Below, piece after piece: positions 32,125 through 42,876 of a DNA stretch of 64,000 nt (position 1 is the first letter of the stretch; every line of letters begins with the position of its first letter). This DNA is from Thelonectria olida (taxonomy: Eukaryota; Ascomycota; Sordariomycetes; Hypocreales; Nectriaceae): the NCBI GenBank assembly GCA_020736575.1, contig JAGPYM010000005.1, positions 1,240,001 through 1,304,000 of the forward strand. Reading direction: 5' to 3'. Under the pieces are notes generated by a model. It was not told where the DNA came from. It did not search any database and worked only from the letters and a program-made list of their open reading frames with translations. The position numbers and the translations under genes were made by a program.

Positions 32125-33819
32125 GGTGATGGTGTAAGTGGTGTAAGTGGTGGTGTGTGAGTGGTGAAGTTGTAAGGTGTTGATGTTTTGAGGCAGTCGA
32201 TGATGATTCTGCTTTCGAATTGCAGAGACAATCAAAGACATTTATAGCCATTTTCATCTTCGTTCCTCAACACAAAGACCGTCGATTCTCGGGATATCTT
32301 CATCATGGACACGGATTTTGGTTTCAATGTCCGAATTCAAGCATTGCCCAAAACGGAAATGCGGGCCCTGTGCCTGACGCCGGCGGAGCTTGATATCGGA
32401 AGCGTCCAATCAGAGGCGGCGTCTATACGACGCTGGGTTTAGAAAAGGCATTCAACGCCAGCGGAGTTACGAGTAGCGCCTATGTCCGGCATCATGATGG
32501 CTTCAAGTTGGCGACGCTTGCTTGCAAAAATCCGCATCGACTCCATAAAACAAGTCTTGCCACGACGACCCGGTGTTGAATTTGCCGGTCTTGGATATGG
32601 CTAACTCCGGACTGTACACGGTGTATTCGCCAACAGGACCGTTGCTCCAAATGGTCAAAGAGTTACGGAAGATCAAACCTCACTCCAAGGGTCGTCACTT
32701 GGGTCTTGACGAGTTGGCTCCTTCCCCCCAAGGCACGCGCTTCTTCGTAATCCGCTTGAGCAATTCGAGGTTTGACTCGAGTGCTCATCTCGCATCTTCT
32801 CCAGGGCCTCCGCGGATAGTTGGATTGCGACTCCAGACATCGGTCCACCCATTGTGTCAATAGGCGTGGGGTGACAGGGAGAGCTCGAAATGAGAATCGA
32901 AACGAGGACGGACGACGCCGTGCTGCAAGCGAGAAGAGAATGCGAGCTATGAGAGGATGAACAAGAACGTAGAGCGGCGTGGAATGCGGAGCTGAATCAC
33001 GGGGTGACAATACAGTTTCGGAAACAAGAAACGAGGTGGCATCGTAGTTGCCCGCCTTCCAACTTTCTAGAACCGATAGTGTCTGTAATGTAACACGCGG
33101 CATTGTTTCTGTTGAACGTATTGTATTGAGTCAGACGTTGCTCCAGATGAGATGGGTTCTGAATCGAGAGCCACGATGGACGCATCGTTTTGCAGATAGT
33201 GTACATACTGTAAGTTCTCCCAAACTGCACTCATTCCTGGGCTCCTTATTCGAAATTTCCCCGAGTCACTGGCCTGTTTTAGGAGATTAGATGATAGGTT
33301 CATAGCGGGCTTGTTCCTTGATAGTTGGCCCTATATGCGTACTATAGGCAACTCTCAGGCATAAGTCAGGCGCAGTATGTTAGGGTTCGGAAGCCAACAT
33401 CATCGATGCGTGTGTGGTGCCGAGAGCGAGAATCCCAACGTGGAACCTGTCGGAGATAGGCTTCAAGGGATTGGAGCTGAGAACCGCGAATGGGGAGAGG
33501 ACCCAGTCGAGCTGTACGCCCGCTTCCGGGTGATATACCCAAGAACCATGACGGAGCACTATGTTTAGGGCGCATTTATTCTTTTGGGAGAATCCAAGTC
33601 TTGAGTGTATGCGTGAGTTCACTATGCAACTCCCCGCCCAATAACTTCATTGTTTCGACCATGTCCAGTCGTCAAGTATTCCTTAATTTTGCCCTTGCCA
33701 TAGCTTATTACCATCAGGCGTCATAGATTCGAACACATGATGTCCAGTATGCTTTCATCAAATCAACTAGGCATCTGGTCCGGTAGAAACCATCAATTGA
33801 GTAGAAATCATCAATGCCC
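32125..33819. other. Intergenic region, 1.7 kb
   Basis: Promoter of the NmrA-like gene on the left, then sequence with no supported gene. Small frames at 32573-32863, 33048-33290 and 33377-33568 lack any recognisable pattern. A single telomere-like TTAGGGTT occurs near 33378. Confidence 0.5.
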
Positions 33820-34988
33820 TTAGCTCTGCCGCGCCGGGTCGAGCTCAACCTTGTTCTTCGTAACGGCATCAATCTCGGCCAACACCTCAGGAGTCAATTT
33901 ATCGAGAACCTGAAGAGCAGCCACCGTCTCCTCCAATTGCTCTGGGCGACTGGCACCAGTGATAACACTGCTGACATTGGGATTCTTCAGACACCATGCA
34001 ATGGCGAGTTGGCTCTGGCTGACACCGAGACGGTCGGCAATGGGCTTCAGTTGCCGCACCTGGTCAATTTCCTGCTTCCAGTCGTCGGTGCCCATACGAC
34101 CACGCATGAAATCGGCAAAACCGTCCTTACTCGCACCAAATCGGGAGTCCTTGGGCGGCTGGCCGTCAATAACGTCGTTGTATTTGCCGGAGAGAAGACC
34201 CATCTTGATGGGACTGAAAGTGGTGAGACCAAGACCAGTGCGCTCATATAGACGCTGGAACTGGCCTTCGACCTTGTCGCGTACCAGCATATTGTACTGA
34301 GGCTGCTCAACGATGGGAGGAATCATCCGCAAGTCGCGAGCAATACCAACCTGAGATCTGACGTTAGCCACTTGGGCGATTAATGAGAAAGTAAAGTCAG
34401 CACTTACAGCTTCTGCGATCTCATCGGCGCTCCACTCAGAGGTTCCCCAATACATAGCCATGCCTTTGTCAATGACATAGTTGAATGCTCTCACGGTTTC
34501 TTCCATAGGAGTCAACCTATCAGGACGGTGAGCATAGACAATGTCAACATATCTGAGCTGGAGACGCTCTAGGGAAGCCTCTAGTCCCTCGATGATGTGC
34601 TTTCGTGACAAGCCATGGTTGTTAACGAGAATCTCGCCGTTGACAGCACCCCAATTAATCTCTGACTTATATTAGCCTTTCAATTCACATTCAGGGCTTG
34701 GTGAGGCAACCTACTGGTGCTAATGACAAGATCACTTCGTTTCCATCCAAAGTGCTTGAGGGCCTTGCCCATAACAATCTCAGCCTGGCCAGCAGTGTAG
34801 TTTTCTGCTGTATCAAAGAAGTTGATGCCCAGGTCATAGGCCTTCTTCATACAGGCAAAAGACTCTTCATCTTGAGCATAGCCTCCATAAGTCATCCAGC
34901 TTCCGAGACTGATGGCAGAGACATGCAGGCCCGACCGGCCAAGCCGGCGGTAGATCATGCCAGTGTTCCGAGGCTCAGCCCACGCCAT
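33820..34988 (-). CDS. Aldo-keto reductase, Kv-channel beta-subunit type (AKR6-like)
   Basis: 352-aa NADPH-dependent aldo-keto reductase. Exons (minus strand) 34988-34715, 34661-34408 and 34350-33820, with introns of 53 and 57 nt. The second intron is 19 codons long and open, so unspliced reading would insert its sequence. Catalytic tetrad by motif: Asp and Tyr in NFFDTAENYTAG, Lys in LVISTKINWG (this Lys codon is created by the first splice), and His in VDIVYAHRPD. The segments MYWGTSEWSADEIAEA and EQPQYNML are typical of Kv-beta-like AKRs. In fungi these are soluble oxidoreductases rather than channel subunits. Substrate unknown. Part of the 31-42 kb block. Confidence 0.87.
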
Positions 34989-35296
34989 TGTAAAGGATGT
35001 TGACGAAATCGAAAATGCAGGTTTGAAGTCGCTGAGGTGTGCGCAAGTTGCCAATAATTCCTGTTCAACCCTTGTAAGAAGGTCAAGGGTCGATACTTCA
35101 AGTGTAAGCGGGGCCTTTGCCGGGGAAATTCTCGGAGTCTGAAGCAAACGTGGGGTACGCATGCAACCCTGATCTCTGGAAGTTGTGTGGATATTGGTCA
35201 ATTGCGCGAGAGAAACTCCGGATTGTGTCATTGTGACATGGGTCTAAAAAGTCGATCGGCCCCGACCGATGGACCGAAACTAGTGCCTTGCGTGTA
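34989..35296. other. Short intergenic region
   Basis: 308 bp between the reductase start and the regulator stop; the reductase promoter. No gene seen. Confidence 0.5.
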
Positions 35297-37111
35297 TCAA
35301 CATGCAATGGGTTGGTCCTTGTCGGTTGTATCTCGCGGTATAGACTCCAGCAACATGCGAGTGAGCGGCGAGGGAGACCGGATGAGATAGCCCAAATCAA
35401 GAGGTGCCCAGGATATCTGAGAGGCTTGTTCTTCCATAAATTGGTAGGTTGGCATGGTCATGTCAGTTGATCCTGTGAGCACGCCAACAGTTTGCCAATT
35501 GGCTTCTTGATCCAGGTCGAAGACGACACTCTCGCCAGCCATGGCTTCATTTCCAGGCTCTGTCAAAAGCCCTGACTCGGACGCAGCCTCCATCTTCATG
35601 GTGAGCAAGGAGAGCAAGGTTCGGTTGCCACCCCGAGAAGAAGACAGAATATCGCGTAAGCGGCGCAAGATTGGACCGGGTTGGTCGGTCGATGCTGCCG
35701 GGTGGTTGCTGGCCATCGCGTCAATAACCGCTGTGGCAATCTCAAAGGTTTTGAACTCCTGGATGCGTGTTAGTAACTAGCCAGCCAAGGTCGGAAAGTC
35801 TGACTTACCAAAGTTGGCCCGTGAGACTCAAGGGCTGTAGTTGGGAGTTGTGATACCAAAGACAGGAAGTCTTTGGCAATGCTGACTGGATTCATGGAAG
35901 GAATGACAATACCAAATCGCAATGCAGCTCTCCATAGGACGGCCCGCATCCACTGACGAGTGACAAACATGTCAGCTCGCTGAACGTCATTGACAGGGCC
36001 CCAGTCATCATCACCGACGGAATCGATCAGTTTCTGTTGGAGAAGTTCCAGACAACTCTGTGCCACGGCGGCCATATTCGGCACATCGGAGTCCGCATTA
36101 CGCAAGATTTCGAAGATACCGGATTGGTCAAACACCCAGAAAAGATGAACAAGCTTGAGAAATGCTGGAAGAACCTGAGCTTGATCATCGGTTCCTCCAA
36201 ACCACGGAAAGAGAATATTGGGTTTAAGAACGATAGGTAGTTTGTGTAATAGGGCTACTCCTCTACAAATTCCCATGTCAGTTACGATGACTTAGTAAAT
36301 TGGGGTACTACACAAACCGTTCTGTCACGAATAGTAGCCAGAGTACTCGCCGAGACACTTGCTGGTCTGCTTCTGATAGTGTTGCATAGGTCGATTCGCG
36401 ATCGAGGCGAAGAATCTGAGCCTGTGTGATTGCCTCTCGTAGATAGACGAGGGATTTTGTGCCTCCAGCGGCAGCGTTCTCGTGATAGATGTGGAGGAAG
36501 AAAGATATACGCAGACCATGGAGAAGATCGAGTCCGTTTCCAAGCCCACTGGCCTCAGTCTGTTCCACCTTGGGTTGCCACGGCGTCTCTAGCCGGAGCT
36601 GAGCAATAGCAGCCAGGGCAACGGCATGGGCAAGATGTCTCGTAGCATTGAGTTGACTGGGAGTTTCCAACAGCCTCTGCTTCAGATGGGCTGCGTCGAC
36701 GATAGGCCAGATGGGAAACAGCCTCTCGGCGTATGTGTCGAGAATGCTGATCAGATGGGGCAACTCATCGATGAGTGGAGTTGTCTTCTCCTTGCCCTTG
36801 TCTCTGGATGGATCATTGCTACTGTCCAGCTCCTCTCCCCGGCGTTTCTTCTGGATCTTGTCGATAGTCCTGGCTCTGAGTCCACGAGGACCCCGCGTGG
36901 CCTGGAGCTTGTTGAAGGTGCACTCAATGCCTGACGCAACACAGCCGTTGCAGGGAGGAATCTCGGTGCATCGAATTTTGCGAACTTTGCACGAATCACA
37001 GGCGCGTCTCGCTAGCTTCGCACGAGAGCCAGAGGAACTCCCACTGGAGTTGGAAAGTGGTGGAGGCCGAGATTGAGGCGGCTGGTCAGGCTGATGAGGG
37101 GATGGAGCCAT
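35297..37111 (-). CDS. Zn2Cys6 transcription factor with fungal TF middle domain
   Basis: 569-aa binuclear zinc-cluster regulator. Exons (minus strand) 37111-36318, 36262-35809 and 35758-35297; introns of 55 and 50 nt. Six cysteines at 38, 41, 48, 54, 57 and 64 in ACDSCKVRKIRC...CNGCVASGIEC form the DNA-binding cluster. A short linker (LRARTIDKIQKKRRGEE) follows. The fungal-specific TF domain runs from about residue 110 to 430 (IWPIVDAAHLKQRLLE; LDRESTYATLSEADQQVSRRVLWLLFVTERGVALLHKLP). Choosing the GTTTGT donor at the first intron restores the usual TER-xx-ALxxHKLP pattern and keeps the frame. It sits between the AKR and dioxygenase genes, so pathway-specific control of that block is plausible but unproven. 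Confidence 0.88.
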
Positions 37112-37867
37112 GGTCTCGGAGGGACTTACAACATCGATGGCGGCGTACAGATTGGAAACAGGCACGTCCCAGCCTACAATCAGAGTCAGATAGTCCTCGA
37201 AGCCAATGAAATGGCACAAAGAGAAGTCTTCGTACTAGCCTTGCGTCCAGTCAGTCGGTATCATCTTCTGCATTGGCGGCGATGACGTGATTAGAGGTGA
37301 ATATTTCAACATTCTCGTCCCTTCCTTCCCTCTGTGATTTTACCCCATAAAAAGGATAAGTGAACTCCCCGAACCTTCCCCACCTAAGAGCCATTCTTCA
37401 GCGGGGTAGCCCACCATTTTTCAGCACAGGGACCGCTATAAACCGAGACTTTTGGCGCTGGGCTAGGTCGGCTTTCTGAGCAGCGGGGCCTCCATCCGTT
37501 TTCGACATGCGCATCCATGGATTGATTCCTCAGTTTCAACTCATAAGAGGAATTACTCTGAGAGTATTCTTCCCTCCATAGAGTTACATATGAGCTGATA
37601 GCATTCGCACTCTGGCAACGGCGGCAACCAACCGTCGCAGGTACCCAATTTACCTCGGTACCAGACGAAATTCACAAACTCCCCGAAACGCGGGGTTGCG
37701 CAACGACAACTCACGAGACGCAACTTTGGACTTGGGCCGCAATATTCGCAATCAATTCTCAATTCAATTCATATCAATCCGTACAATTATCATAGCTTGA
37801 CCTACTTCACTACGTATAATATTTTGTCTCCTTTTTTTTTCATTCTCATTTCTTTTCCAGTTCCTCT
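37112..37867. promoter_or_regulatory. Promoter of Zn2Cys6 gene, with palindromes
   Basis: 756 bp without a gene. AACTCCCCGAA occurs twice (37363-37373, 37677-37687). The second copy overlaps CCCCG-N5-CGGGG (37681-37695), which abuts the perfect palindrome GTTGCGCAAC (37695-37704). CAGCGGGG also occurs twice (about 37398 and 37481). These are candidate regulator sites for the gene to the left. Confidence 0.45.
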
Positions 37868-39129
37868 TCAGATACCAAGAGCCTCCCGGCGACCCTTGCT
37901 GTCCAGGTCGAGATACGGCGCCTCGCCCAAGCTACACACGCGATCGCCAGCTCGAGCCGCCTCATAGTCATAAGTGGCGCAGTGGAAAGTCGACCGGTTG
38001 TCCCAGATGGCACAGTCATTCTTGCTCCATCGGTATCTCACCTGCGCGTCGTGGTTCTGCGTCACGAGGTTGAAGAGATAGTTGATCAGCACATCGCTTT
38101 CATCTTTGGAGACGCCATTGATGCGCTTGGTGAAGCCCCGGTTGACATAGACCGACTTCCATCCCGTCACGGGGTTCGTCCTGATGAGAGGGTGCACGGT
38201 AGTCAGGTTGCCGCCCTGATTGAGAGGTGAGCCTCGGATGCCCTTGCGAAGAGGGTTTCCGAGACGGGCAGCCTCATCATGAAAGAACGAGGCGTCATGA
38301 GTAGCAGTGAGTCCCTCCATGAACTTCTTCATTGGGTCCGAGAGACGATCATAGATCTCATAGCCAGAGGCCCAGAGCTATGTCTAAGGTTAGTCTCCCA
38401 TATGCACTTCTGGCGATCAACGGGAAAGACTTGCAGTATCTCCACCAGTGGCCGGCAGAGTGTGGATCTTGAGCATGGCATAATCTGAAGGGACCTTCTC
38501 AAAGGTGCTGCCAAAATTCTCTCGAGTTAGTCCGTGCCCCAGCTCGGCCATCTATGTATAAGTCAAGTATGCAGCAGGGATACGCACATGTCACTATGCC
38601 ATCCAGCACTGGCAAAGCGGCTCACATCGCTCAACTGATGGGTCAAGCCGCCGCCCTTCTTCTGCTTCTCGCTCGAGATGACGCTGATCTGGTCGCCCAG
38701 CTCGCTGCCCTCCTCGGTCAGGGGATGCACGTGCAGGCCCGAGCTGGCGGGACAGCCACCGAGCTCGGTGAGGCGGAGCATGAATTCTTTCATTTCAAGC
38801 GGCGTAACTCATGAGATGTCAGGGCCAGACGTCTAAGTGCAACCAGGTCAATTCAACTCACCATCCTGGTTCTTGAGAAAGACGACGCCGCGCTGAGAAA
38901 TGGTCACGGCAAGGTCTCGAATGAGACGCTCGTCCCATTTCAGCAGATCCCGGATCTGGAGTCCGTCAAACTCCCGTCCGATGACAGGGGTCAGGTCGGC
39001 CTGCTTGATGTCATCGAGGCTGCCCGTGTAAGTCAAGGGCTGCGAGATGCGCGGGCGACTCTCGGCATGGCCACCAAAAATGTTGCCCTCGAGGAGAACC
39101 TCATCGTTGTTAGGAGCAAAGGACGGCAT
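37868..39129 (-). CDS. TauD/TfdA-family Fe(II)/2-oxoglutarate dioxygenase
   Basis: 356-aa non-heme iron dioxygenase. Exons (minus strand) 39129-38862, 38807-38588, 38507-38435 and 38377-37868. The third intron is GC-AG with a strong GCAAGT donor. Splicing gives the classic segment GWHSDITFEKVPSDYAMLK followed by TGGDTLWASGYEIYD. Iron ligands are His160 and Asp162 (WHSD) and distal His319 (STFHCATYDY). The 2-oxoglutarate-binding Arg is probably Arg329 or Arg333. Relatives include yeast Jlp1, which oxidises sulfonates to release sulfite, but the family also uses other carboxylates and herbicides. Without an N-terminal signal it is probably cytosolic. Divergent from the MFS permease at 39929, with an 800-bp shared promoter. 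Confidence 0.88.
38378..38434 (-). other. GC-AG intron in TauD gene
   Basis: 57-nt intron (minus strand) with donor ACT/GCAAGT and acceptor ACATAG. GCAAGT differs from the consensus GTAAGT only at position 2. Its removal joins the conserved GGDT and LWASGY. Confidence 0.82.
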
Positions 39130-39928
39130 GTTGAAGAATAGAATTGAATAAAACAAAGTCAATGAGCAACAAGGGTAAGTTGATAGCGTCAATGAGTTGG
39201 TGTTTCTATTGCCGCGAACCGACGATAGAATGTACTTTGTAGGCGAAAAGGGTAATAGCAATATAGTATAAGGTAACAGCTACAATGGGCGGTAACCTCT
39301 GAAGACCAGGCTATTCCTGGAGGGCATAACAGACCGTTAAATGCTGTGCAGCTGCGTCGAATCATGACGCGTAGCAAAGGCGACATCGGGACTAAATATG
39401 ACATGCGCAACGCCCGGGGACATGCGGAGAAATTCTCGGAGACGCTGGACGCCTGGCGACACCATCCCTACGAATCCCCACAGACCCAAAGGGCCAATAC
39501 GAGCGCTCCAATCTGCAGATGATCGAGCATGGGCTGGTTGCTCGTCGTCGTTGTTCGGCCAGGCTATCGCGTTGCGAGCTGGGCTTACTTACTCGCAACA
39601 CAATCGTCCCTTGCTGCGTAACTCGTTTGGGCTGGAATCACCGGGGAGGGATCCTTGAGCCGTCGGCCAGAATTGGCTTTGATGTCCTTTCCATGGCGTG
39701 CCCCGTCGCGCCACACACCGTTCACCGGCTTGCCGGGTTGAATGACACGGAGCTTCTCCCCGGAAGGTCATGACAGCATGGGCCATGGGGACTATATATC
39801 TTGACATGAAGTCCCCGGGCTTGAGATGAGAGAGCCATTGCACTACGACCTCGAGCCTGTTCTTCTCTTCGTTGTCAAAGGAGTTCCCTCAGCGAAGCAA
39901 TCAATTGTTGAACTAAACGTCCGATACA
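39130..39928. promoter_or_regulatory. Shared divergent promoter TauD / MFS permease, with repeated CCGGGGA motif
   Basis: CCGGGGA at 39414-39420 and 39641-39647, and the reverse form TCCCCGG at 39757-39763 and 39812-39818. A TATATA element at 39794-39799 lies 130 bp before the permease start. ATGACAGCAT (39770-39779) matches nine of ten positions of the CYS-3-type sulfur regulator consensus ATGRYRYCAT. The regulator identity is unproven. Confidence 0.5.
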
Positions 39929-41921
39929 ATGGGCAACCTCGACATTGAAGCCCGTCCGGCAACGCTCGTCCGGTCCGACTCGGGAGACGTCGCCAAAGGC
40001 CAAGTCGAAGTCGGCCGCGAGAATCTCCACGCGGCGCTTCCTCCCCACGAATCCTTCGAAGGCGCCCATCGATTCGACCCGACAGCTTCGTGGGCCCCCG
40101 AGGAAGAGAGGAGGGTCGTTCGCAAAACCGATCTTCGTCTGCTCACATGGCTATGTCTCATGGTAAGTTTTCCGTGAATAACACATCCATGGCCGACCCC
40201 CGCCTTGCAATGCATTCCCCGCAGTCGATCGGTTGCGCTAACAGGGGGTGGGTGTTTGTAGTTCTTCGGACTGCAGCTTGACCGCGGCAATCTGAGTAAT
40301 GCTCTTGCAGACAACTTGCTAGACGATCTTGGTCTGACAACCGATGATTATAACAATGTGAGTGGAAACTAATACACCCAGAGTGTATCGTGTTGTCCAA
40401 GTTCTAAACGTATCGTAGGGAACCACCATTCAACTCCTTTGCTTCTTGGCTGCCGAATTCCCCGTCCAATTCCTCACCAAGAGATATGGCTTCAAGCAAG
40501 TCTTGCCAGTGGTAAGTGAAAAGACTCATTCTCACTTCAAGTTGACTCTCGGGAACTAATAGCCTTCTGTAACAGCTCATGGTCTGCTGGGGTTTTGTCT
40601 GTAAGTGGTGACGAGGTCGCATCTCGCAGGCTGACACTAATCAACGACTTACACAGCTACCTTCCAGGCCTTCATGACTGGCCGAACTGCATTCTACATC
40701 ACCCGCGCCTTCATCGGCCTCTTCGAAGGTGGCTTTATCCCCGGAACAATCCTGATGGCTTCTTACTTCTACACGTCCAAGGAGCTTTCCATCCGTCTCG
40801 CTGCCTTCTGGTCGACTCTCAACATTGCCCGTGAGTTTTCCCCATCGCTTGCCACGAAGACGACAAATCCCAATACTTACACCGTAATAGGAGTCATTTC
40901 GGCGCTGCTCGCTGCTGGCTTCCTCGAAATGCGCGGCGTCGGCGGCCACAGTGGATGGTTCTGGCTTCTCCTCCTCGAAGGCCTCCTGACCGTAGTCCTG
41001 GGCCTTCTCTCCATGGCCTATCTGCCCACCTCGCCCACCGGAACCAAGTCCCTCATTTGGCGCAAATCCTGGTACACTGAGCGCGAGGAAGTCATCATGA
41101 TCAACCGCATTCTCCGCGATGACCCTGCCAAGGGCCTGACCGCCCTCAAGGAGCCGGCTACCCTGGCTGATGTCAAGGCTGCGTGGACCGATCCCTCGCT
41201 CTGGGGCTTGTACTTTATCGGCCTCATCGCCTACATCCCCGCGACGCCCGTCCAGGCCTACTTGACCCTTACGCTCAAGCGCGTCGGCAAGTTCAGCACT
41301 CTGGCCAGCAACCTCCTCACGGCGCCATCGGCTGCCATTCAGATCGTCACCATGTTGAGCTTGGCGTACAGCTCCGAGTACTTCAACGAACGGTCGTTCC
41401 ACTGTCTCATTGGCGAGATCTGGTCGCTACCCATGTTTGTCTCGCTGCTCACGATCCCCGACGAGGGCCGCGAATGGGGACGGTTCAGCATTATCACGCT
41501 CATCTCTGGATACCCGTACTTCCACCCCATTGTCAGTTCATGGATCTCTGAGAACTCGTTCGACGTGAAGAAGCGAGCCATTGCCGCTGCAACTTACAAC
41601 GTCATTGTCCAAATGTACGTTTCAATCCCCTCTTGTTTGGAGTTTGCTGACATTATAAACAGTGGCAGTGTCATTGGTAGCCAGATCTACCGAAAATGGG
41701 ACGCCCCCTTCTACAAGAACGGCAACAAGGTGTGCGTTTCCATCCTAGCGCTCGCCGTCGTCACCTTTCTCGTGCAGCGCCAATGGCTCATTCGCTTGAA
41801 CAAGAAGAAGGAAGCCGAGTGGGAGCAGCTGACTCCTGCGGAAAAGGTGGAATACCAGACGGACAAGGAGGCTCGAGAGAAGGATGGCAACAAACGACTT
41901 GATTTCCGATATGCCTACTGA
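39929..41921 (+). CDS. MFS permease, anion:cation symporter (allantoate/Dal5-like) family
   Basis: 534-aa, 12-TM uptake permease of the fungal ACS family. These take up allantoate, vitamins, carboxylates or sulfonates. Seven exons: 39929-40162, 40262-40357, 40419-40511, 40576-40600, 40657-40830, 40891-41614, 41663-41921. Introns are 99, 61, 64, 56, 60 and 48 nt, all GT-AG. Exon 4 is only 25 nt. Family features: acidic N-terminus, KTDLRLLTWLCLMFFGLQLDRGNLSNA in TM1 (spanning junction 1), CWGFVSTFQAFM (junction 4), TRAFIGLFEGGFIPG in the TM4-5 region, and the C-terminal basic tail. The fifth intron is open in frame, so a direct read would insert 20 residues. Divergent from the TauD gene, which suggests the permease imports the dioxygenase substrate. 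Confidence 0.87.
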
Positions 41922-42342
41922 GGGCTGGTTCATAATATATGGCTACCGGCGTAGCGCTTCGATAGATGGCGGCATGACTCCCCGTACCTACTCATGGTGG
42001 CCACTTGTCAATCTCCGCCTCGACATTCTGAAAAGGGCGAAACGGCGAAGCAGCCGAAACAGGGCATCAAGGCCGTCGAATCCTTGCTTAACTGGCGTAT
42101 TCCAGAGTGATGGCATTCACAGAAAAAAATGTCCAATTAATTAGAAAAGAGGCTAGCTTTTCTCATTCTCGTATTCTACGCATCATTAATTATCCGCCTA
42201 GGCTTAAGTCGGTTCAGATCAAAGCTCCCTTGTGATTCAACCTCATATAAAAACTGCCCACCGCTACAAGCCCGCCATTAGTGAGCTTCATTGTCTCACT
42301 TTACCCCCTCAAACCTCGCAAGCACACACCCACCATTCCATC
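41922..42342. other. Intergenic region with DUF1304 promoter
   Basis: 421 bp, AT-rich in the middle (42115-42200). No gene seen. TATAAAA at 42246-42252. Confidence 0.5.
42246..42252 (+). promoter_or_regulatory. TATA box candidate
   Basis: TATAAAA, 97 bp before the DUF1304 start codon, in a good position for a TATA-driven promoter. Confidence 0.55.
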
Positions 42343-42708
42343 ATGGGACTCCTCGGATCCGTCGCCGCGGGCACCATCGGCGCCCTCCACAGCTACATTC
42401 TCGTCCTCGAAATGTTTCTCTGGACCACGCCCCGCGGCCGCAAGGCCTTCAAGCTGACGCCCGAGTTTGCCGAGCAGACCAAGACTTTGGCCGCCAACCA
42501 GGGCCTGTACAACGGCTTTCTCTCTGCCGGTCTCTTGTGGGGATTACTTCATCCTAACCCCGACTTCGCTCGCCAGATCCAGCTCTTCTTTCTCGGCTGC
42601 GTCGAGGTCGCTGGTCTGTACGGTGGTCTTACCGTTGGTCGCCGCATCATCTACGTGCAGGCTGTCCCTGCTGCTGTCTCAATCGGCCTGGTACTAGCCG
42701 GATTCTGA
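42343..42708 (+). CDS. DUF1304-family small membrane protein
   Basis: Intronless 121-aa integral membrane protein with four predicted TM helices (about 5-22, 48-66, 74-94, 100-119). It carries the family signature LEMFLWTTPRGRKAF followed by LAANQGLYNGFLSAGLLWGL. DUF1304 proteins occur in bacteria and fungi and have no established function. A TATA box and a CA-rich leader precede it. It is co-directional with the MFS permease but has its own promoter, so membership of the metabolic block is unclear. Confidence 0.85.
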   Translation: MGLLGSVAAGTIGALHSYILVLEMFLWTTPRGRKAFKLTPEFAEQTKTLAANQGLYNGFLSAGLLWGLLHPNPDFARQIQLFFLGCVEVAGLYGGLTVGRRIIYVQAVPAAVSIGLVLAGF

Positions 42709-42876
42709 ATGCCTGGTGAAACGACGGGGGATTTATGCGTGGTTTTTGGATACGAATAATTGGCACGACGAATACTGGAACAATGCGAATGAAGCAACCG
42801 CGCGGATTGATAGTCTTTGCAACGCCTCCCTAACCGAGCCTAACATGGTCAACTTGTGCGCCCAACCGTCTGTAAC

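Noticed and set aside
31160..32257. 365-codon Arg/His-rich minus-strand frame
   Set aside because: Frame-shifted shadow of the NmrA-like gene, running through its intron.
33374..33385. Telomere-like TTAGGGTT
   Set aside because: Single copy, no array; not evidence for a telomeric or telomerase-RNA template.
40641..41402. 253-codon frame antisense to the permease
   Set aside because: Shadow of the coding strand; no motif.
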